Assembly: GCF_051903925.1 (NCBI RefSeq)
Contig: NZ_CP173678.1
Coordinates: forward strand, 1,674,001 to 1,738,000
Source: G051903925 sp051903925
GTDB taxonomy: Bacteria > Pseudomonadota > Alphaproteobacteria > Zavarziniales > Zavarziniaceae
Reading direction: 5' to 3'
Length of the DNA stretch: 64,000 nt
Of this stretch, positions 31,361 through 40,470 are shown in pieces; position 1 is the first letter of the stretch; each line of letters opens with the position of its first letter. Both the position numbers and the translations under genes were made by a program. Below the pieces are notes generated by a model. It was given only the letters and a program-made list of their open reading frames with translations. It was not told the origin of the DNA and did not search any database.

Positions 31361-32659
31361 ATGACACCGCCCCGCCGCGCCATCCCGCCCGCCGGGGGGG
31401 CGCGTGGGGCGGCGCTGCGCGTGCTAGCCGCCGTGCTGGACCGCAGGCGCTCGCTGGACGAGGCGCTGCCCCCTGCCGTGGCCGGGCTGGAGCCGCGCGA
31501 CCGCGCCTTTGCCCGCCTGCTGGCGGCGACCGTGCTGCGCCGCCTGGGTCAGCTGGACGATGCCCTTCTCGCCTGCCTGGACCGGGGCCTGCCGCAACAG
31601 ACCGAGTTGCTGCACCTGCTGCGCCTGGGGGCGGCCCAGATCCTGGTGATCGAGACACCGGTCCATGCCGCCGTCAGTGCGACCGTCGACCTTTGTGCCG
31701 GTCCCCTGGCGCGCTATCGCGGCCTGGTCAATGCCGTGCTGCGCCGCCTGGTGCGCGACGGCGCGCGGATCATCGGCCGGCAGGATGTCGAGCGGCTGTG
31801 CACCCCTGAATGGGCCTGGCACCGCTGGGTCCATGCCTATGGCGAGCCCGTGGCGCGCGCCATCGCCCGCCAGCACCTGGCCGAGCCGGCGATCGACCTG
31901 ACCGTCCCGGCGCAAGGCGAACGCTGGGCCCGTGCACTGGGCGGCACGCTGCTGCCGACCGGCACCCTGCGCGTGCCGACCGGCGGCCGCATCGAGGAAT
32001 GGCCCGGCTTCGAGGAAGGCGCCTGGTGGGTCCAGGATGCCGCCGCCGCCCTGCCTGCCCGCCTGCTGGGTGCCCAGCCGGGGGAAGCCGTCCTGGACCT
32101 GTGCGCCGCGCCGGGTGGCAAGACCGCCCAGCTGGCGGCACTTGGCGCGACGGTGACGGCGGTCGACCGCGCCGGCGGCCGCTTGGCCCGGGTTGCCGCC
32201 AACCTGGACCGCCTGAAGCTGAAGGCCCGGCTGGTGGAGCAGGACGTGGCGGCCTTCCGTCCCGCCCAGCCGGTCGCGCGCATCCTGCTGGACGCGCCAT
32301 GCAGCGCCACCGGTACCGCGCGCCGCCACCCCGACGTGCTGCACCTGAAGACGGCGGCCGACATCGGCGCCCTGACCCTGGTGCAACCCCAGCTCCTGGC
32401 CCACGCCATGGGTCTGCTCCAGGTGGGAGGCGTGCTGGTCTATTGCGTCTGCTCGATGGAGCCCGAGGAGGGGCCGGAGGTGGTGGCGGGCCAGCTCGCC
32501 AGGGGCGGCTGCCGCATCGACCCGATCCGTCCGGACGAGGTGCCTGGCCTGGCCGAGGCGATCACGCCTGACGGCACGCTGCGCACCCTTCCGCACCACT
32601 GGTCCGAGCAAGGCGGCATGGACGGCTTCTTCGCCGCGAGGCTGGTCCGCACGGAGTAG
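31361..32659 (+). CDS. RsmB-type rRNA (cytosine-C5) methyltransferase
   Basis: A 432-residue NOL1/NOP2/Sun methyltransferase that uses SAM to make m5C in 16S rRNA. A NusB-like RNA-binding domain fills the N-terminal third (ALRVLAAVLDRRRSLDEALP ... LRLGAAQILVIETPVHAAVSATVDLC ... VNAVLRRL). The SAM site is LDLCAAPGGKTAQLAALG, motif IV is LLDAPCSATGTARRHPD with the release cysteine, and motif VI is LVYCVCSMEPEEG with the catalytic cysteine. It follows htpX by 41 bp and may be co-transcribed. The exact position methylated (C967 for RsmB) is assumed from family. Confidence 0.9.
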   Translation: MTPPRRAIPPAGGARGAALRVLAAVLDRRRSLDEALPPAVAGLEPRDRAFARLLAATVLRRLGQLDDALLACLDRGLPQQTELLHLLRLGAAQILVIETPVHAAVSATVDLCAGPLARYRGLVNAVLRRLVRDGARIIGRQDVERLCTPEWAWHRWVHAYGEPVARAIARQHLAEPAIDLTVPAQGERWARALGGTLLPTGTLRVPTGGRIEEWPGFEEGAWWVQDAAAALPARLLGAQPGEAVLDLCAAPGGKTAQLAALGATVTAVDRAGGRLARVAANLDRLKLKARLVEQDVAAFRPAQPVARILLDAPCSATGTARRHPDVLHLKTAADIGALTLVQPQLLAHAMGLLQVGGVLVYCVCSMEPEEGPEVVAGQLARGGCRIDPIRPDEVPGLAEAITPDGTLRTLPHHWSEQGGMDGFFAARLVRTE

Positions 32660-32761
32660 CTCGCAGGCCAGGCGCTCCTTCGCTGTACACGCACCCCTTC
32701 GCCTTTGCGGAGGGGGCGGGCTTAACGGAGGCGCCCGCGTCAAACGCGCCGACGGCACCCC

Positions 32762-33508
32762 CTATGGCGCGAAGGCTGCGGTGATGGCGCGGGCGTGGTC
32801 GCCAATCGGACCGAGTTCGGGCCAGCCTGCAAGCCAGTCACGGTAGCTCAAGGCATGGAAGCGGACCGTCGCGTCGCGGACCAGTTCGGCGAACTGGGCG
32901 ATCTCCGCACGATGGCGGGCCAGGACGGCGGCGCTGATCGGCTTGCCGCCAAGCCAGGCCGGCTCCGCAAACAGGTATAACAGGACCGGCACCTTGTCCC
33001 GCCGCCGGCCATCCGTGACCAGACCGAAGGCGTGCTTCACGAGCTGTGCCCCATCCAGGTGGGCAAAGGCGAGGCCCCCGCTGCGCAAGGTATCGCGCAC
33101 TTGTTCGAACGGCGCCATGCCATCGCCCCATACGGGCCGGTCATAGGCCGGTGACAACACGACCTTCTTGGCATCGCGATAAGGCTCGAAGCGCTTTGAT
33201 TCGACACCGATCAGATGTGTGGCGGTTTCGACGACCGCGTCCAGCCAAGGGTGTCTGCCCCCGGACCAGGGGAAGCGGGCGCAATACTCGATGTCGACGC
33301 GGTGCGGCGCACCTTGCCCGGGCAATCCAGGAAATGGCGGCAGATCCGCCGGCCGGTGTGCGAACCAGCCGAACGTGTTGACCGCAAGGGCCGCCGAACT
33401 GTCGGGACTGGCGAACTTGCCGGTTTCGATCTCCTTGCCGCCGGCCCTGGCCAGACGGTCCAGGACATGGGCCACTGGAACTCCAGGCAGGAACTGCGGG
33501 TCGCTCAT
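32762..33508 (-). CDS. Uncharacterised protein, possible PD-(D/E)xK nuclease fold
   Basis: A 248-residue cytosolic protein not assigned to a known family. The region around residues 88-112 reads PWLDAVVETATHLIGVESKRFEPYRD. Asp90 followed after 12 residues by Glu103-Ser-Lys105 in a predicted beta strand matches the (D)-x(10-20)-(E/D)xK core of the restriction-endonuclease-like fold, with a possible upstream helix Glu at 26. The remainder is mixed alpha/beta with LVKHAFGLVTDGRRRDKVPVLLYLFAEP. The start overlaps the stop of the upstream methyltransferase by 4 bp (ATGA). Nuclease function is a guess from one motif. Confidence 0.6.
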   Translation of the reverse strand: MSDPQFLPGVPVAHVLDRLARAGGKEIETGKFASPDSSAALAVNTFGWFAHRPADLPPFPGLPGQGAPHRVDIEYCARFPWSGGRHPWLDAVVETATHLIGVESKRFEPYRDAKKVVLSPAYDRPVWGDGMAPFEQVRDTLRSGGLAFAHLDGAQLVKHAFGLVTDGRRRDKVPVLLYLFAEPAWLGGKPISAAVLARHRAEIAQFAELVRDATVRFHALSYRDWLAGWPELGPIGDHARAITAAFAP

Positions 33509-34275
33509 CGCTTGGCATCCTGGCGTGCTTGACCGGCGGAAACAGGCAGGCGGGTGCGGGCGGGGCTGGGCATGAGGACAGGGCGCATCCGGCTGCGCAC
33601 GCGGGCGCCGGTACCGGTGGCGGCGTAGATCTGCTTCGTGGCCTCGACCAGGAAGACGCCGGGGAAGCGGGGCCACCAGCGGCCGCCCAGCTTTTCCAGG
33701 CTGGGCGCCAGGCGGAGGATGAAGCGCGTCTCGACCGGCGGCAGCCACAGGGCACCGGCCCAGCGCGTCGGCTGGTACAGGGACGCGCGCAGGAGGCGGT
33801 CGATCTGGCCGCGGCTGAAGGGCTGGCCATGGCCGAAGGGCGTCGCCTCGATCCGCGCCCACAGGCTGCGGCGGTTGGGGACGACCACGACCAGGCGGCC
33901 GCCCGGCGCCAGCACGCGCCAGATCTCGCGCAGCAAGGTGCGCACCTGCTCACTGGCCTCCAGCCCGTGCACCAGCAGGATGCGGTCGGCGCTGGCGTCG
34001 GGCAGGGGCAGCTCGCCCTCGTCCGCCAGGGCGACCAGGCCGGGTTCCTCCGCCGGCCAGTGGACGACCCCTTGCGCCGCCGGCATCAGCGCCAGCACCC
34101 GCTCCGACTCCTCGCGAAAGGGACGCAGATAGGGCACGGCATAGCCCAGGCCCACCACCACCTGGCCGTCGACCTGGGGCCAAAGCTCGCGCAGCTGGCG
34201 GCGGATCATGCGCCGCGCGGTCTGGCCCAGCGGCGTCGCGTAGAAGGCCTGGAGGTCGACGACGTCGAGCGCCAT
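33505..34275 (-). CDS. SAM-dependent class I methyltransferase
   Basis: A 256-residue methyltransferase of the Methyltransf_11 type. The SAM-binding glycine motif is reduced (VVVGLGYAVPYLRPF); ELPLPDASADRILLVHGLEASEQVRTLLREIWRVLAPGGRLVVVVPNRRSLWAR is the classical acidic-loop and post-motif region. The C-terminal part, PPVETRFILRLAPSLEKLGGRWWPRFPGVFLVEATKQIYA, is common in alphaproteobacterial homologues, where the gene often neighbours glyoxalase II, though not here. Target unknown. It overlaps the next gene by 4 bp. Confidence 0.82.
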   Translation of the reverse strand: MALDVVDLQAFYATPLGQTARRMIRRQLRELWPQVDGQVVVGLGYAVPYLRPFREESERVLALMPAAQGVVHWPAEEPGLVALADEGELPLPDASADRILLVHGLEASEQVRTLLREIWRVLAPGGRLVVVVPNRRSLWARIEATPFGHGQPFSRGQIDRLLRASLYQPTRWAGALWLPPVETRFILRLAPSLEKLGGRWWPRFPGVFLVEATKQIYAATGTGARVRSRMRPVLMPSPARTRLPVSAGQARQDAKR

Positions 34276-34283
34276 GCCGCGCG

Positions 34284-35381
34284 TCAGCTGGCCCGGGCGA
34301 GATGCCGGGCACGCACCTTGTCGCGGATCACGGGCAGCAGGTGACGGCCATAGTCGGCGGCATCGGGGATCGGATCGAAGCCCCGCATCAGGAACGTGCG
34401 GATGCCGACGTCCCAGTACTTCATCAGCGAATCGGCCACCTGCTCCGCCGTGCCGACCAGGGCGGTGGAATTGCCCTTGGCCCCCGTGGCCGCGGCGACC
34501 TCGGTCCACAGCCGCTCATCCACGACCGGCCCCCGGGCCGCCGCCTCCAGCAGGCGCTGCGAGCCCACGTTCTGCGGCCGGGGCGGCGGCGCGTCGCCGC
34601 GCAGGCGGCGGATGTCGGCGATGATGCCGCGCGCCTTCTCCCAGGCGCGTTCCTCCGTCTCGGCGATGATCGGGCGCGTCGACAGGCTGAAGCGGAGGCT
34701 GCGGCCATGGGCACGCGCGGCGGCCTGGACCCGGGCCACCGTGTCGCGCGCGGCGGCGACCGGTTCGCCCCAGAAGGCATAGGTGTCGCAGATGGCGCCC
34801 GCTGCCTGGATCGCCGCCTCTGACGAGCCGCCGAACCAGATGGGGATCGACCCGTTGACCGGCTTCACCTCGGAAAAGCCGCCGTCGAAGCGATAGTACG
34901 TGCCCGCATGGTCGAACGGCTTCGGCTCGGCCAGCATGCGGCGCACGATCTGCATGTACTCGGTCGAGCGCGCGTAGCGCCCCTCGGCATCCAGGTAATC
35001 GCCATCGCGCGCCTGCTCGACGCTGTCGCCGCCTGAAATGACATGCACGGCCAGCCGGCCGCCGCTGATGATGTCCAGCGTCGCCATCTTGCGTGCGGCC
35101 AGCGTGGGCGCCACGAAGCCGGGCCGGTGGGCCAGCAGCAGGCCCAGTCGGGTTGTCGCATGCGCGATCACGCTGGCAACCAGGAAGCCATCGGGCGCCG
35201 TCCCGAAATAGCCCACCAGGACGCGATCAAAGCCCGCCTCTTCCTGCACCTTGGCATGCGCCTTGATGAAGTCGAGGTCGAGGGGCGGGCCGGACAGGGC
35301 CAGGGACTCCGATCCGTTGCGCACCTGGACCCAGCCGACCAGTTCCAGCGCATCCGGGCCCGGATTGGGGATGCCGGTCAT
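34284..35381 (-). CDS. LLM-class flavin-dependent monooxygenase (SsuD-like)
   Basis: A 365-residue FMNH2-dependent monooxygenase with a luciferase-like TIM barrel, closest to alkanesulfonate monooxygenase SsuD. Typical stretches are FDRVLVGYFGTAPDGFLVASVIAHATTRLGLLLAHRPGFVAPTLAARKMATLD, GGRLAVHVISGGDS, GDYLDAEGRYARSTEYMQIVRRM and IPIWFGGSSEAAI. It would desulfonate an alkanesulfonate or oxidise a similar substrate with FMNH2 from a reductase that is not in the window. The start overlaps the cupin stop by 4 bp (ATGA), so the pair is co-translated. Confidence 0.88.
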   Translation of the reverse strand: MTGIPNPGPDALELVGWVQVRNGSESLALSGPPLDLDFIKAHAKVQEEAGFDRVLVGYFGTAPDGFLVASVIAHATTRLGLLLAHRPGFVAPTLAARKMATLDIISGGRLAVHVISGGDSVEQARDGDYLDAEGRYARSTEYMQIVRRMLAEPKPFDHAGTYYRFDGGFSEVKPVNGSIPIWFGGSSEAAIQAAGAICDTYAFWGEPVAAARDTVARVQAAARAHGRSLRFSLSTRPIIAETEERAWEKARGIIADIRRLRGDAPPPRPQNVGSQRLLEAAARGPVVDERLWTEVAAATGAKGNSTALVGTAEQVADSLMKYWDVGIRTFLMRGFDPIPDAADYGRHLLPVIRDKVRARHLARAS

Positions 35382-35881
35382 GCTGCGGACCCACCGGGTG
35401 CGCGATGGATCGGGTCGACCCAGGGCACGTTCTCGGGCTTCTCCACGGGCTCGATGTCCAGGTTCACCACGACGGGATCCTGGCCGCTGCGCACCAGCAC
35501 GCATTCCAGCGGCTCGTTCGGGTCGGCGTTGATCTCCTGGTGAGGCACGAAAGGCGGGACATAGATGAAGTCACCGGGCCCGGCCTCGGCCGTGAACTCC
35601 AGGTTCTCGCCCCAGCGCATGCGGGCCTTGCCCTTGACGACATAGATCACGCTTTCCAGGTCGCCATGGTGATGGGCGCCCGTCTTGGCGTTGGCGTGGA
35701 TGACGACGGTGCCGGCCCAGATCTTCTGCGCGCCGACGCGGGCGAAATTGATGGCCGCGGCGCGGTTCATGCCCGGCGTCTGTGCCGTGTTGGGATCGAG
35801 CTGGCTGCCCGGGATGACGCGCACGCCGTCGTGCTTCCAGTGGTCATGGGCGTGGTGGTCGTGATCGTGATCGGCACTCAT
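35378..35881 (-). CDS. Cupin-domain protein
   Basis: A 167-residue single cupin barrel. Metal ligands are in TGAHHHGDLESVIYVVKGKARMRWG (cupin motif 1, with a His-His-His run and the Glu) and GDFIYVPPFVPHQEIN (motif 2 with the last His). The N-terminus is a His/Asp-rich metal-binding-like tail (MSADHDHDHHAHDHWKHDG). Cupins of this form are dioxygenases, isomerases or sensors. Its coupling to the LLM monooxygenase suggests a step in the same catabolic pathway. Confidence 0.84.
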   Translation of the reverse strand: MSADHDHDHHAHDHWKHDGVRVIPGSQLDPNTAQTPGMNRAAAINFARVGAQKIWAGTVVIHANAKTGAHHHGDLESVIYVVKGKARMRWGENLEFTAEAGPGDFIYVPPFVPHQEINADPNEPLECVLVRSGQDPVVVNLDIEPVEKPENVPWVDPIHRAPGGSAA

Positions 35882-35964
35882 CGGCGCTTCCTTCCTTGAG
35901 CGGACAGCCTAGCCGCTTTCGGCCGGGGGTCCAGGCAGAAGGATTTTCACGGGCAGTACCCGAC

Positions 35965-37191
35965 CTATGCCGCCTGCCTGGCGGCGCGGGCCAGGCTCCA
36001 GCGCCGGGGTTCGGCCAGCGTCAGGATCAGCACCGCAGCCGCCAGGTTGCAGGCGGACCCGGCCAGGATGGGGATGGTATAGGACCCGGTCACGTCGAAC
36101 GCGTGGCCCGCCAGAAGCGGCCCGAAGAACGCCCCAAGGCCGCCCGACGTGTAGAGCAGGCCCATGATCCCGGTGACCGCGCGACCACCGAAGAAGTCCA
36201 TGATCAGGGCCGGGATCATGGCGACATAGCCGCCATAGCAGGCACCGAAGACGACGGCGAAGACGGCCAGCGCCAGCGCCGCGGAGGAAAAGGCCCAGAG
36301 CAGCAGCATGGCGGCGATCGCGGCCATTGCCGTGGCGATCGTCTCGCGTCGGCCAAATCGGTCGGCCAGGCCGCCCAGGGCAAAGCGGCCCACGATGCTG
36401 CCCACCCCGATCAGACCCACCAGCAGGGCACCGAACCGCGCCGACATGCCGTGGTCGAGTGCAAAGGGTGCCAGGTGCACGAACGGGATCATGATGCCGC
36501 CACAGGCGATCGAATTCGCCAGCCACATCTGCCAGAACGGCCGGCTGGCGACGGCAGCGCGCAGGGTCAGGCCGGCGGCGGCGGTTGCCTGTGTCGTGCC
36601 GTCCTCGTGCGCGACGCCCGCTGCGGCGGGGGAGGGCAGGACGAGCAGCGCGCTGAGCAGCATCAGGCCGCCGCACACCACGCCCAGGATGACGAAGGCC
36701 GCGCGCCAGCCCGCCGTCTCGATCAGCAGCGCCGCGGCATAGGGGACGGCGAGCGTCCCAATGCCGATGCCGGTGACCGCGACGCCAGAGGCGAAGCCTC
36801 GGCGGCGCCCGAACCAGCGCTGGACGGCGCCGATCGACGGGACGTAGAGGAAGCCTGCGCCGATGCCGACGCCCAGGCCGAAACCGGCATAGACCACGAC
36901 CAGGTCCCGGGCCTGCCCGGCCAGGATCAGGCCGCCGCCCAGGATCACGGCGCCGGCCACCATCATTGGCCGGGGCCCGAAGCGGTCAGCGCCCAGGCCC
37001 GACACCATGCCGACGCCGAAGACCATCAGCCCGGCAACGGAAAAGACCAGCGCGACATCGGCGCGGCTGGCCTGGAACTCGCTGGCGAGCGCCGGGAAGA
37101 AGGCGGCGAAGGCGTACTGCGCGCCAAAGGCCGCCAGCATGCCCAGATGGGCCGCGGCGACCACACGCCAGCCTGGATAGATTCCCCGCAT
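35965..37191 (-). CDS. MFS transporter (oxalate/formate- or monocarboxylate-type)
   Basis: A 408-residue major facilitator with 12 predicted membrane helices. The N-terminal GWRVVAAAHLGMLAAFGAQYAFAAFFPAL, the RFGPRPMMVAGAVILGGGLILAG loop and the mid-protein GGLADRFGRRETI motif fit the OxlT/MCT-like branch for small carboxylates. It reads in the same direction as the LLM/cupin pair, 83 bp upstream of the cupin gene, so it may import their substrate or an unrelated carboxylate. Confidence 0.87.
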   Translation of the reverse strand: MRGIYPGWRVVAAAHLGMLAAFGAQYAFAAFFPALASEFQASRADVALVFSVAGLMVFGVGMVSGLGADRFGPRPMMVAGAVILGGGLILAGQARDLVVVYAGFGLGVGIGAGFLYVPSIGAVQRWFGRRRGFASGVAVTGIGIGTLAVPYAAALLIETAGWRAAFVILGVVCGGLMLLSALLVLPSPAAAGVAHEDGTTQATAAAGLTLRAAVASRPFWQMWLANSIACGGIMIPFVHLAPFALDHGMSARFGALLVGLIGVGSIVGRFALGGLADRFGRRETIATAMAAIAAMLLLWAFSSAALALAVFAVVFGACYGGYVAMIPALIMDFFGGRAVTGIMGLLYTSGGLGAFFGPLLAGHAFDVTGSYTIPILAGSACNLAAAVLILTLAEPRRWSLARAARQAA

Positions 37192-37282
37192 GCGCCAAGG
37201 CTGGCGCAGGCGGCCGACCCGTCACAAGTGCCGAACGCTCATGGCTGGTGTGAGTGCGTGCGGTCCAGCCCGCGCGACGGCT

Positions 37283-38125
37283 TCAGGAGGCCAGGCGCAG
37301 CGGCACCGGGGCCGCGTCCGAAACCTCGTCCGTCCACACCACGAAGCGGCTGAGGGCGGCCCGGCCATAGCTGGTGCTGATCGCCACGTCGGACGCGTCA
37401 CGGCCATAGGCGATGGGCACGCGGCCGATGCGCGGGGTGTTGTGGCGGGCGTCGAACGTGTACCAGTCGCCACCGATATAGGCTTCGAACCAGCCGCTGA
37501 AATCCATCGGGCAGTCGACCGGCGGCACACCGATATCGCCCAGGTAGCCGGTGCAATAGCGCGCCGGGATGTTCATGCAGCGCGTCAGGGCGATCGCCAG
37601 ATGGGCGAAGTCGCGGCACACGCCCCGCTTTTCCTGGAACCCCTCCCAGGCCGTGCGGGTGCAGCGGGCATGGGGATAGCCGAACTCGATATGGTTGTGG
37701 ACGAAGTCGACGATCGCCTGGACCCGCGCCCAGCCACCCTGGATGTGGCCGAACTGGTTCCACGCGAACTCGGACAGCAGGTCCGTCTCGCAATAGCGGC
37801 TGCCCAGGAGGTAGACGAGCGTCTCCTCCGGCAGGTCGTGCACGTCGTGCTGGCGGGCGTCCCAGTTCACGCGGTCCGGCTGGCCCGAGTCCTGGATCAG
37901 GGCGTCCGTCGACACCCGGAAGGGGCCAGGCCCCGCCACGATGCGGGTGCACCAGTTGCCGAAGCTGTCGCGATAGGCCTTCACCGGCAGGCCGGTCGGC
38001 TGAAAGCGCAGCGTATCCGGCACGATCAGGTCGCCGCGCCGGGCCTGGTGGACGTTCAACGTCAGCACCATCGCCGTCTGGTGCGGCAGTTCGAACCCGA
38101 TATCGAAGCCAAGCCTGATCTTCAT
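37283..38125 (-). CDS. Transglutaminase-like family protein
   Basis: A 280-residue cytosolic protein of the bacterial transglutaminase-like superfamily. An N-terminal beta domain (MKIRLGFDIGFELPHQTAMVLTLNVH) precedes the papain-like core with the nucleophile in GVCRDFAHLAIALTRCMNIPARYCTGYLGDIG (Cys170). The usual His position reads DFSGWFEAYIGGDWYTFDARHN: the catalytic His before Trp is absent, while the Asp225 region is kept. I believe this replacement occurs in many homologues, so activity is uncertain. Role unknown. Confidence 0.83.
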   Translation of the reverse strand: MKIRLGFDIGFELPHQTAMVLTLNVHQARRGDLIVPDTLRFQPTGLPVKAYRDSFGNWCTRIVAGPGPFRVSTDALIQDSGQPDRVNWDARQHDVHDLPEETLVYLLGSRYCETDLLSEFAWNQFGHIQGGWARVQAIVDFVHNHIEFGYPHARCTRTAWEGFQEKRGVCRDFAHLAIALTRCMNIPARYCTGYLGDIGVPPVDCPMDFSGWFEAYIGGDWYTFDARHNTPRIGRVPIAYGRDASDVAISTSYGRAALSRFVVWTDEVSDAAPVPLRLAS

Positions 38126-38230
38126 GGCGTTCCCTGTACTCTGACCCGGTCGACGGGCATTACGGACAGGCGCCAGAATGGATCCGCTCCGAATTCGTTC
38201 CAGCTCTACGCCGATCGTGCCTCGATGACG

Positions 38231-38800
38231 TCAGCGGTTGCCGGGCATCAGGCATGTGCCCGCGTCCGCATCGCTCAGGACGGGATAGTCAGCAGTCGCC
38301 GGAACCTGGTAGTGCCACCACTCAAAGGGGTAATGCTCGAACCCCGCTTCCGCCATCAGGCCCAGCAGCAGCAGCCGGTTGCGCGCGGCCTCCCTGGCCA
38401 CGGAAGCGCCGTGCCAGGATGCTTCGGTCATGTCGTCGAAGGCGGTGCCCATGTCGAGCGGGGTGCCGTCCGCCTCCTGCAGGGTCAGGTCGATGGCAAC
38501 TCCGCGCGAGTGGTGCGAGCCGCGTTTCCCCGGATTAGCCACGTAGCGGTCGTCGGGCAGGAAAGTCCACAAGGCCCATTGCGCTTCGACCGGGCGAAAG
38601 GCATCGAACACGCGCAAGGCCAGGCCCAGCGCTTGGGCCCGCGCCGCGGCCTTCAGCAGAAGCGTCGCCGCCTCGGCCCGGAGGAAGGCCGCTGGCCGGG
38701 CATAGACGGCCTTGCCCGTGAAGTTGTCAGCACGGGCATAGGCGATGTCGAGGGCCAAGCCGGGACCCGGATGAAGTTCGACCAGTTGTGGTGGCGTCAT
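38231..38800 (-). CDS. ddpX: D-alanyl-D-alanine dipeptidase (DdpX/VanX)
   Basis: A 189-residue zinc dipeptidase that splits D-Ala-D-Ala. The VanX motif SxHxxGxAxD is seen as SHHSRGVAID (residues 95-104, His97 and Asp104 as ligands). EWWHYQ (160-165) gives the catalytic Glu160 and ligand His163, and AFRP holds the conserved Arg69. There is no signal peptide, so it is cytosolic, like DdpX of E. coli. It is the last gene of the dipeptide transporter operon and would release D-Ala from imported cell-wall dipeptide for reuse or energy. Confidence 0.92.
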   Translation of the reverse strand: MTPPQLVELHPGPGLALDIAYARADNFTGKAVYARPAAFLRAEAATLLLKAAARAQALGLALRVFDAFRPVEAQWALWTFLPDDRYVANPGKRGSHHSRGVAIDLTLQEADGTPLDMGTAFDDMTEASWHGASVAREAARNRLLLLGLMAEAGFEHYPFEWWHYQVPATADYPVLSDADAGTCLMPGNR

Positions 38801-38845
38801 GGTGCCCCGGTTCGTTCAGGCGACGTGTTCAGAACCCTTGCCCGC

Positions 38846-39631
38846 TCACGCGACGTCGCTGGCCAGGCGCAGGGCGGCGGCGCGGTCATAGCCGTGGGCG
38901 GCGGAGAGCAGGCGCTGGGTGTACGGATGCTCGGCCCGACCGGCACGCAGGGCGGCGGAATCCAGCCGCTCCACGATGCGCCCCTGCGTCATCACGGCCA
39001 GGTTGCGGCACAGGTGCGCGATGACGGCCAGGTTGTGGCTGACCAGGATCGCCGTGATCTGGCGCGCGGCCACGATCTCGGCCAGCAGGTTCAGGATCTC
39101 CGCCTGGACCGAGACGTCGAGGGCGGAGGTCGGCTCGTCCAGCAGCAGGACCGGCGGTTCCAGGATCAGGGCGCGGGCGAGCGCCACGCGCTGGCGCTGC
39201 CCGCCCGAGAGCTGGTGCGGGTAGCGGAACCGGAACTGCGGCCCCAGGCCCACGGCGCGCAGCGCCTCCACGATGCGGGCGTCCGCCTGGTCCAGCCGAT
39301 GGACCGCGATCGGCTCGCGCAGGGTCCGGTCGACCGTGTGCCGCGGGTGGAGCGAGCCGAAGGGGTCCTGGAACACCATCTGGAGCGTGCGGCGATCCTC
39401 GTGGCTGCGCCGACGGCCCAGTACGTGGCCGGCCACGGTGATGCGCCCGGCCTGCGGCGTCACCAGGCCGGCGATCGCGCGCAGCACCGTCGACTTGCCC
39501 GAGCCCGATTCGCCGACCAGGCCGTAGACCTCGCCCTTCTGGACATCGAAGCTGACCCGGTCGACGGCGCGCACGGCACCGGGGCCGTGCCCGAATTCCA
39601 CCACAAGATCCTCGACCGCGATGACGCGCAT
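38846..39631 (-). CDS. Dipeptide ABC transporter ATPase (DdpF/DppF-like)
   Basis: A 261-residue ATPase of an Opp/Dpp-type importer. Walker A is GESGSGKST, the signature LSGGQRQRVALARAL, and Walker B LLLDEPTSALD. The stretch VFQDPFGSLHPRHTVDRTLREPI is typical of the F subunit. ATG 39631 overlaps the stop of the D subunit gene. It lies at the inner face of the membrane with its partner. Confidence 0.92.
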   Translation of the reverse strand: MRVIAVEDLVVEFGHGPGAVRAVDRVSFDVQKGEVYGLVGESGSGKSTVLRAIAGLVTPQAGRITVAGHVLGRRRSHEDRRTLQMVFQDPFGSLHPRHTVDRTLREPIAVHRLDQADARIVEALRAVGLGPQFRFRYPHQLSGGQRQRVALARALILEPPVLLLDEPTSALDVSVQAEILNLLAEIVAARQITAILVSHNLAVIAHLCRNLAVMTQGRIVERLDSAALRAGRAEHPYTQRLLSAAHGYDRAAALRLASDVA

Positions 39632-40470
39632 CAGGCGCTCGCCCAGGCAGGATCGCGCTGCAGGGTGGGCAGGACGCGGCGTTCGTCGTCCAGCGCGGGC
39701 ATGCAATCCAGCAGGCCGCGGACATAGGGGTGCGTCGCCCTGTGCAGCTCATTCGCCTTCAGCGACTCGACGATGCGGCCCGCATACATGACCAGGACCC
39801 GGTCGCAGAACGAGGCGACCAGGTTCAGGTCGTGACTGACGAAGAGCAGGCCCATGCCGCGGCTGGTCACCAGGTCGTCCAGGATCGCCAGGACCTGCAT
39901 CTGCACCGTGACGTCCAGGGCGGAGGTGGGCTCGTCCGCGATCAGCAGGTCCGGCTCCGGCGCCAGCATCATGGCGATCATGATGCGCTGGCCCATGCCG
40001 CCCGATACCTCGTGCGGGTGCAGGCGGAAGGCGCGTTCCGGATCGCGGATGCGCACCGCGTCCAGCGCCTCCAACGCCTTGACCCTGGCCTGGGCCGTCG
40101 AGAGACCGCGGGCGATGCGCAGCGCCTCCACGATCTGGGCCCCGATCGTCATGACCGGGTTCAGGGAATAGCGCGGGTCCTGCAGCACCATCGACATGCG
40201 ACGACCGCGCAAGCGCCGCATGCGCCGCTCGCTCAGGGACAGGATGTCGGTGCCGTCGAAGGCCAGGCGGGTCGCGCTGACCTGTCCGGGCGGGCGGATC
40301 AGCCGCAGGCAGGCGCGGCCCGTCATCGTCTTGCCCGAGCCGGATTCGCCGACCAGGCCCACCTTTTCCCGGCCAACCTGGAAGCTGATGCCGCGCACCG
40401 CCTCCACCGTGCCATGGCGGCCGGGAAAGCTGACCCGCAGGTCGGCGACGTCAAGGAGCGGGGCGCTCAT
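39631..40470 (-). CDS. Dipeptide ABC transporter ATPase (DdpD/DppD-like)
   Basis: A 279-residue ATPase pairing with the F subunit. Walker A is GESGSGKTM, the signature VSGGMGQRIMIAMML (common in D subunits), Walker B LLIADEPTSALD. The C-terminal HPYVRGLLDCMPALDDERRVLPTL belongs to the oligopeptide-transporter extension. The start overlaps the permease stop by 4 bp. Confidence 0.92.
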   Translation of the reverse strand: MSAPLLDVADLRVSFPGRHGTVEAVRGISFQVGREKVGLVGESGSGKTMTGRACLRLIRPPGQVSATRLAFDGTDILSLSERRMRRLRGRRMSMVLQDPRYSLNPVMTIGAQIVEALRIARGLSTAQARVKALEALDAVRIRDPERAFRLHPHEVSGGMGQRIMIAMMLAPEPDLLIADEPTSALDVTVQMQVLAILDDLVTSRGMGLLFVSHDLNLVASFCDRVLVMYAGRIVESLKANELHRATHPYVRGLLDCMPALDDERRVLPTLQRDPAWASA

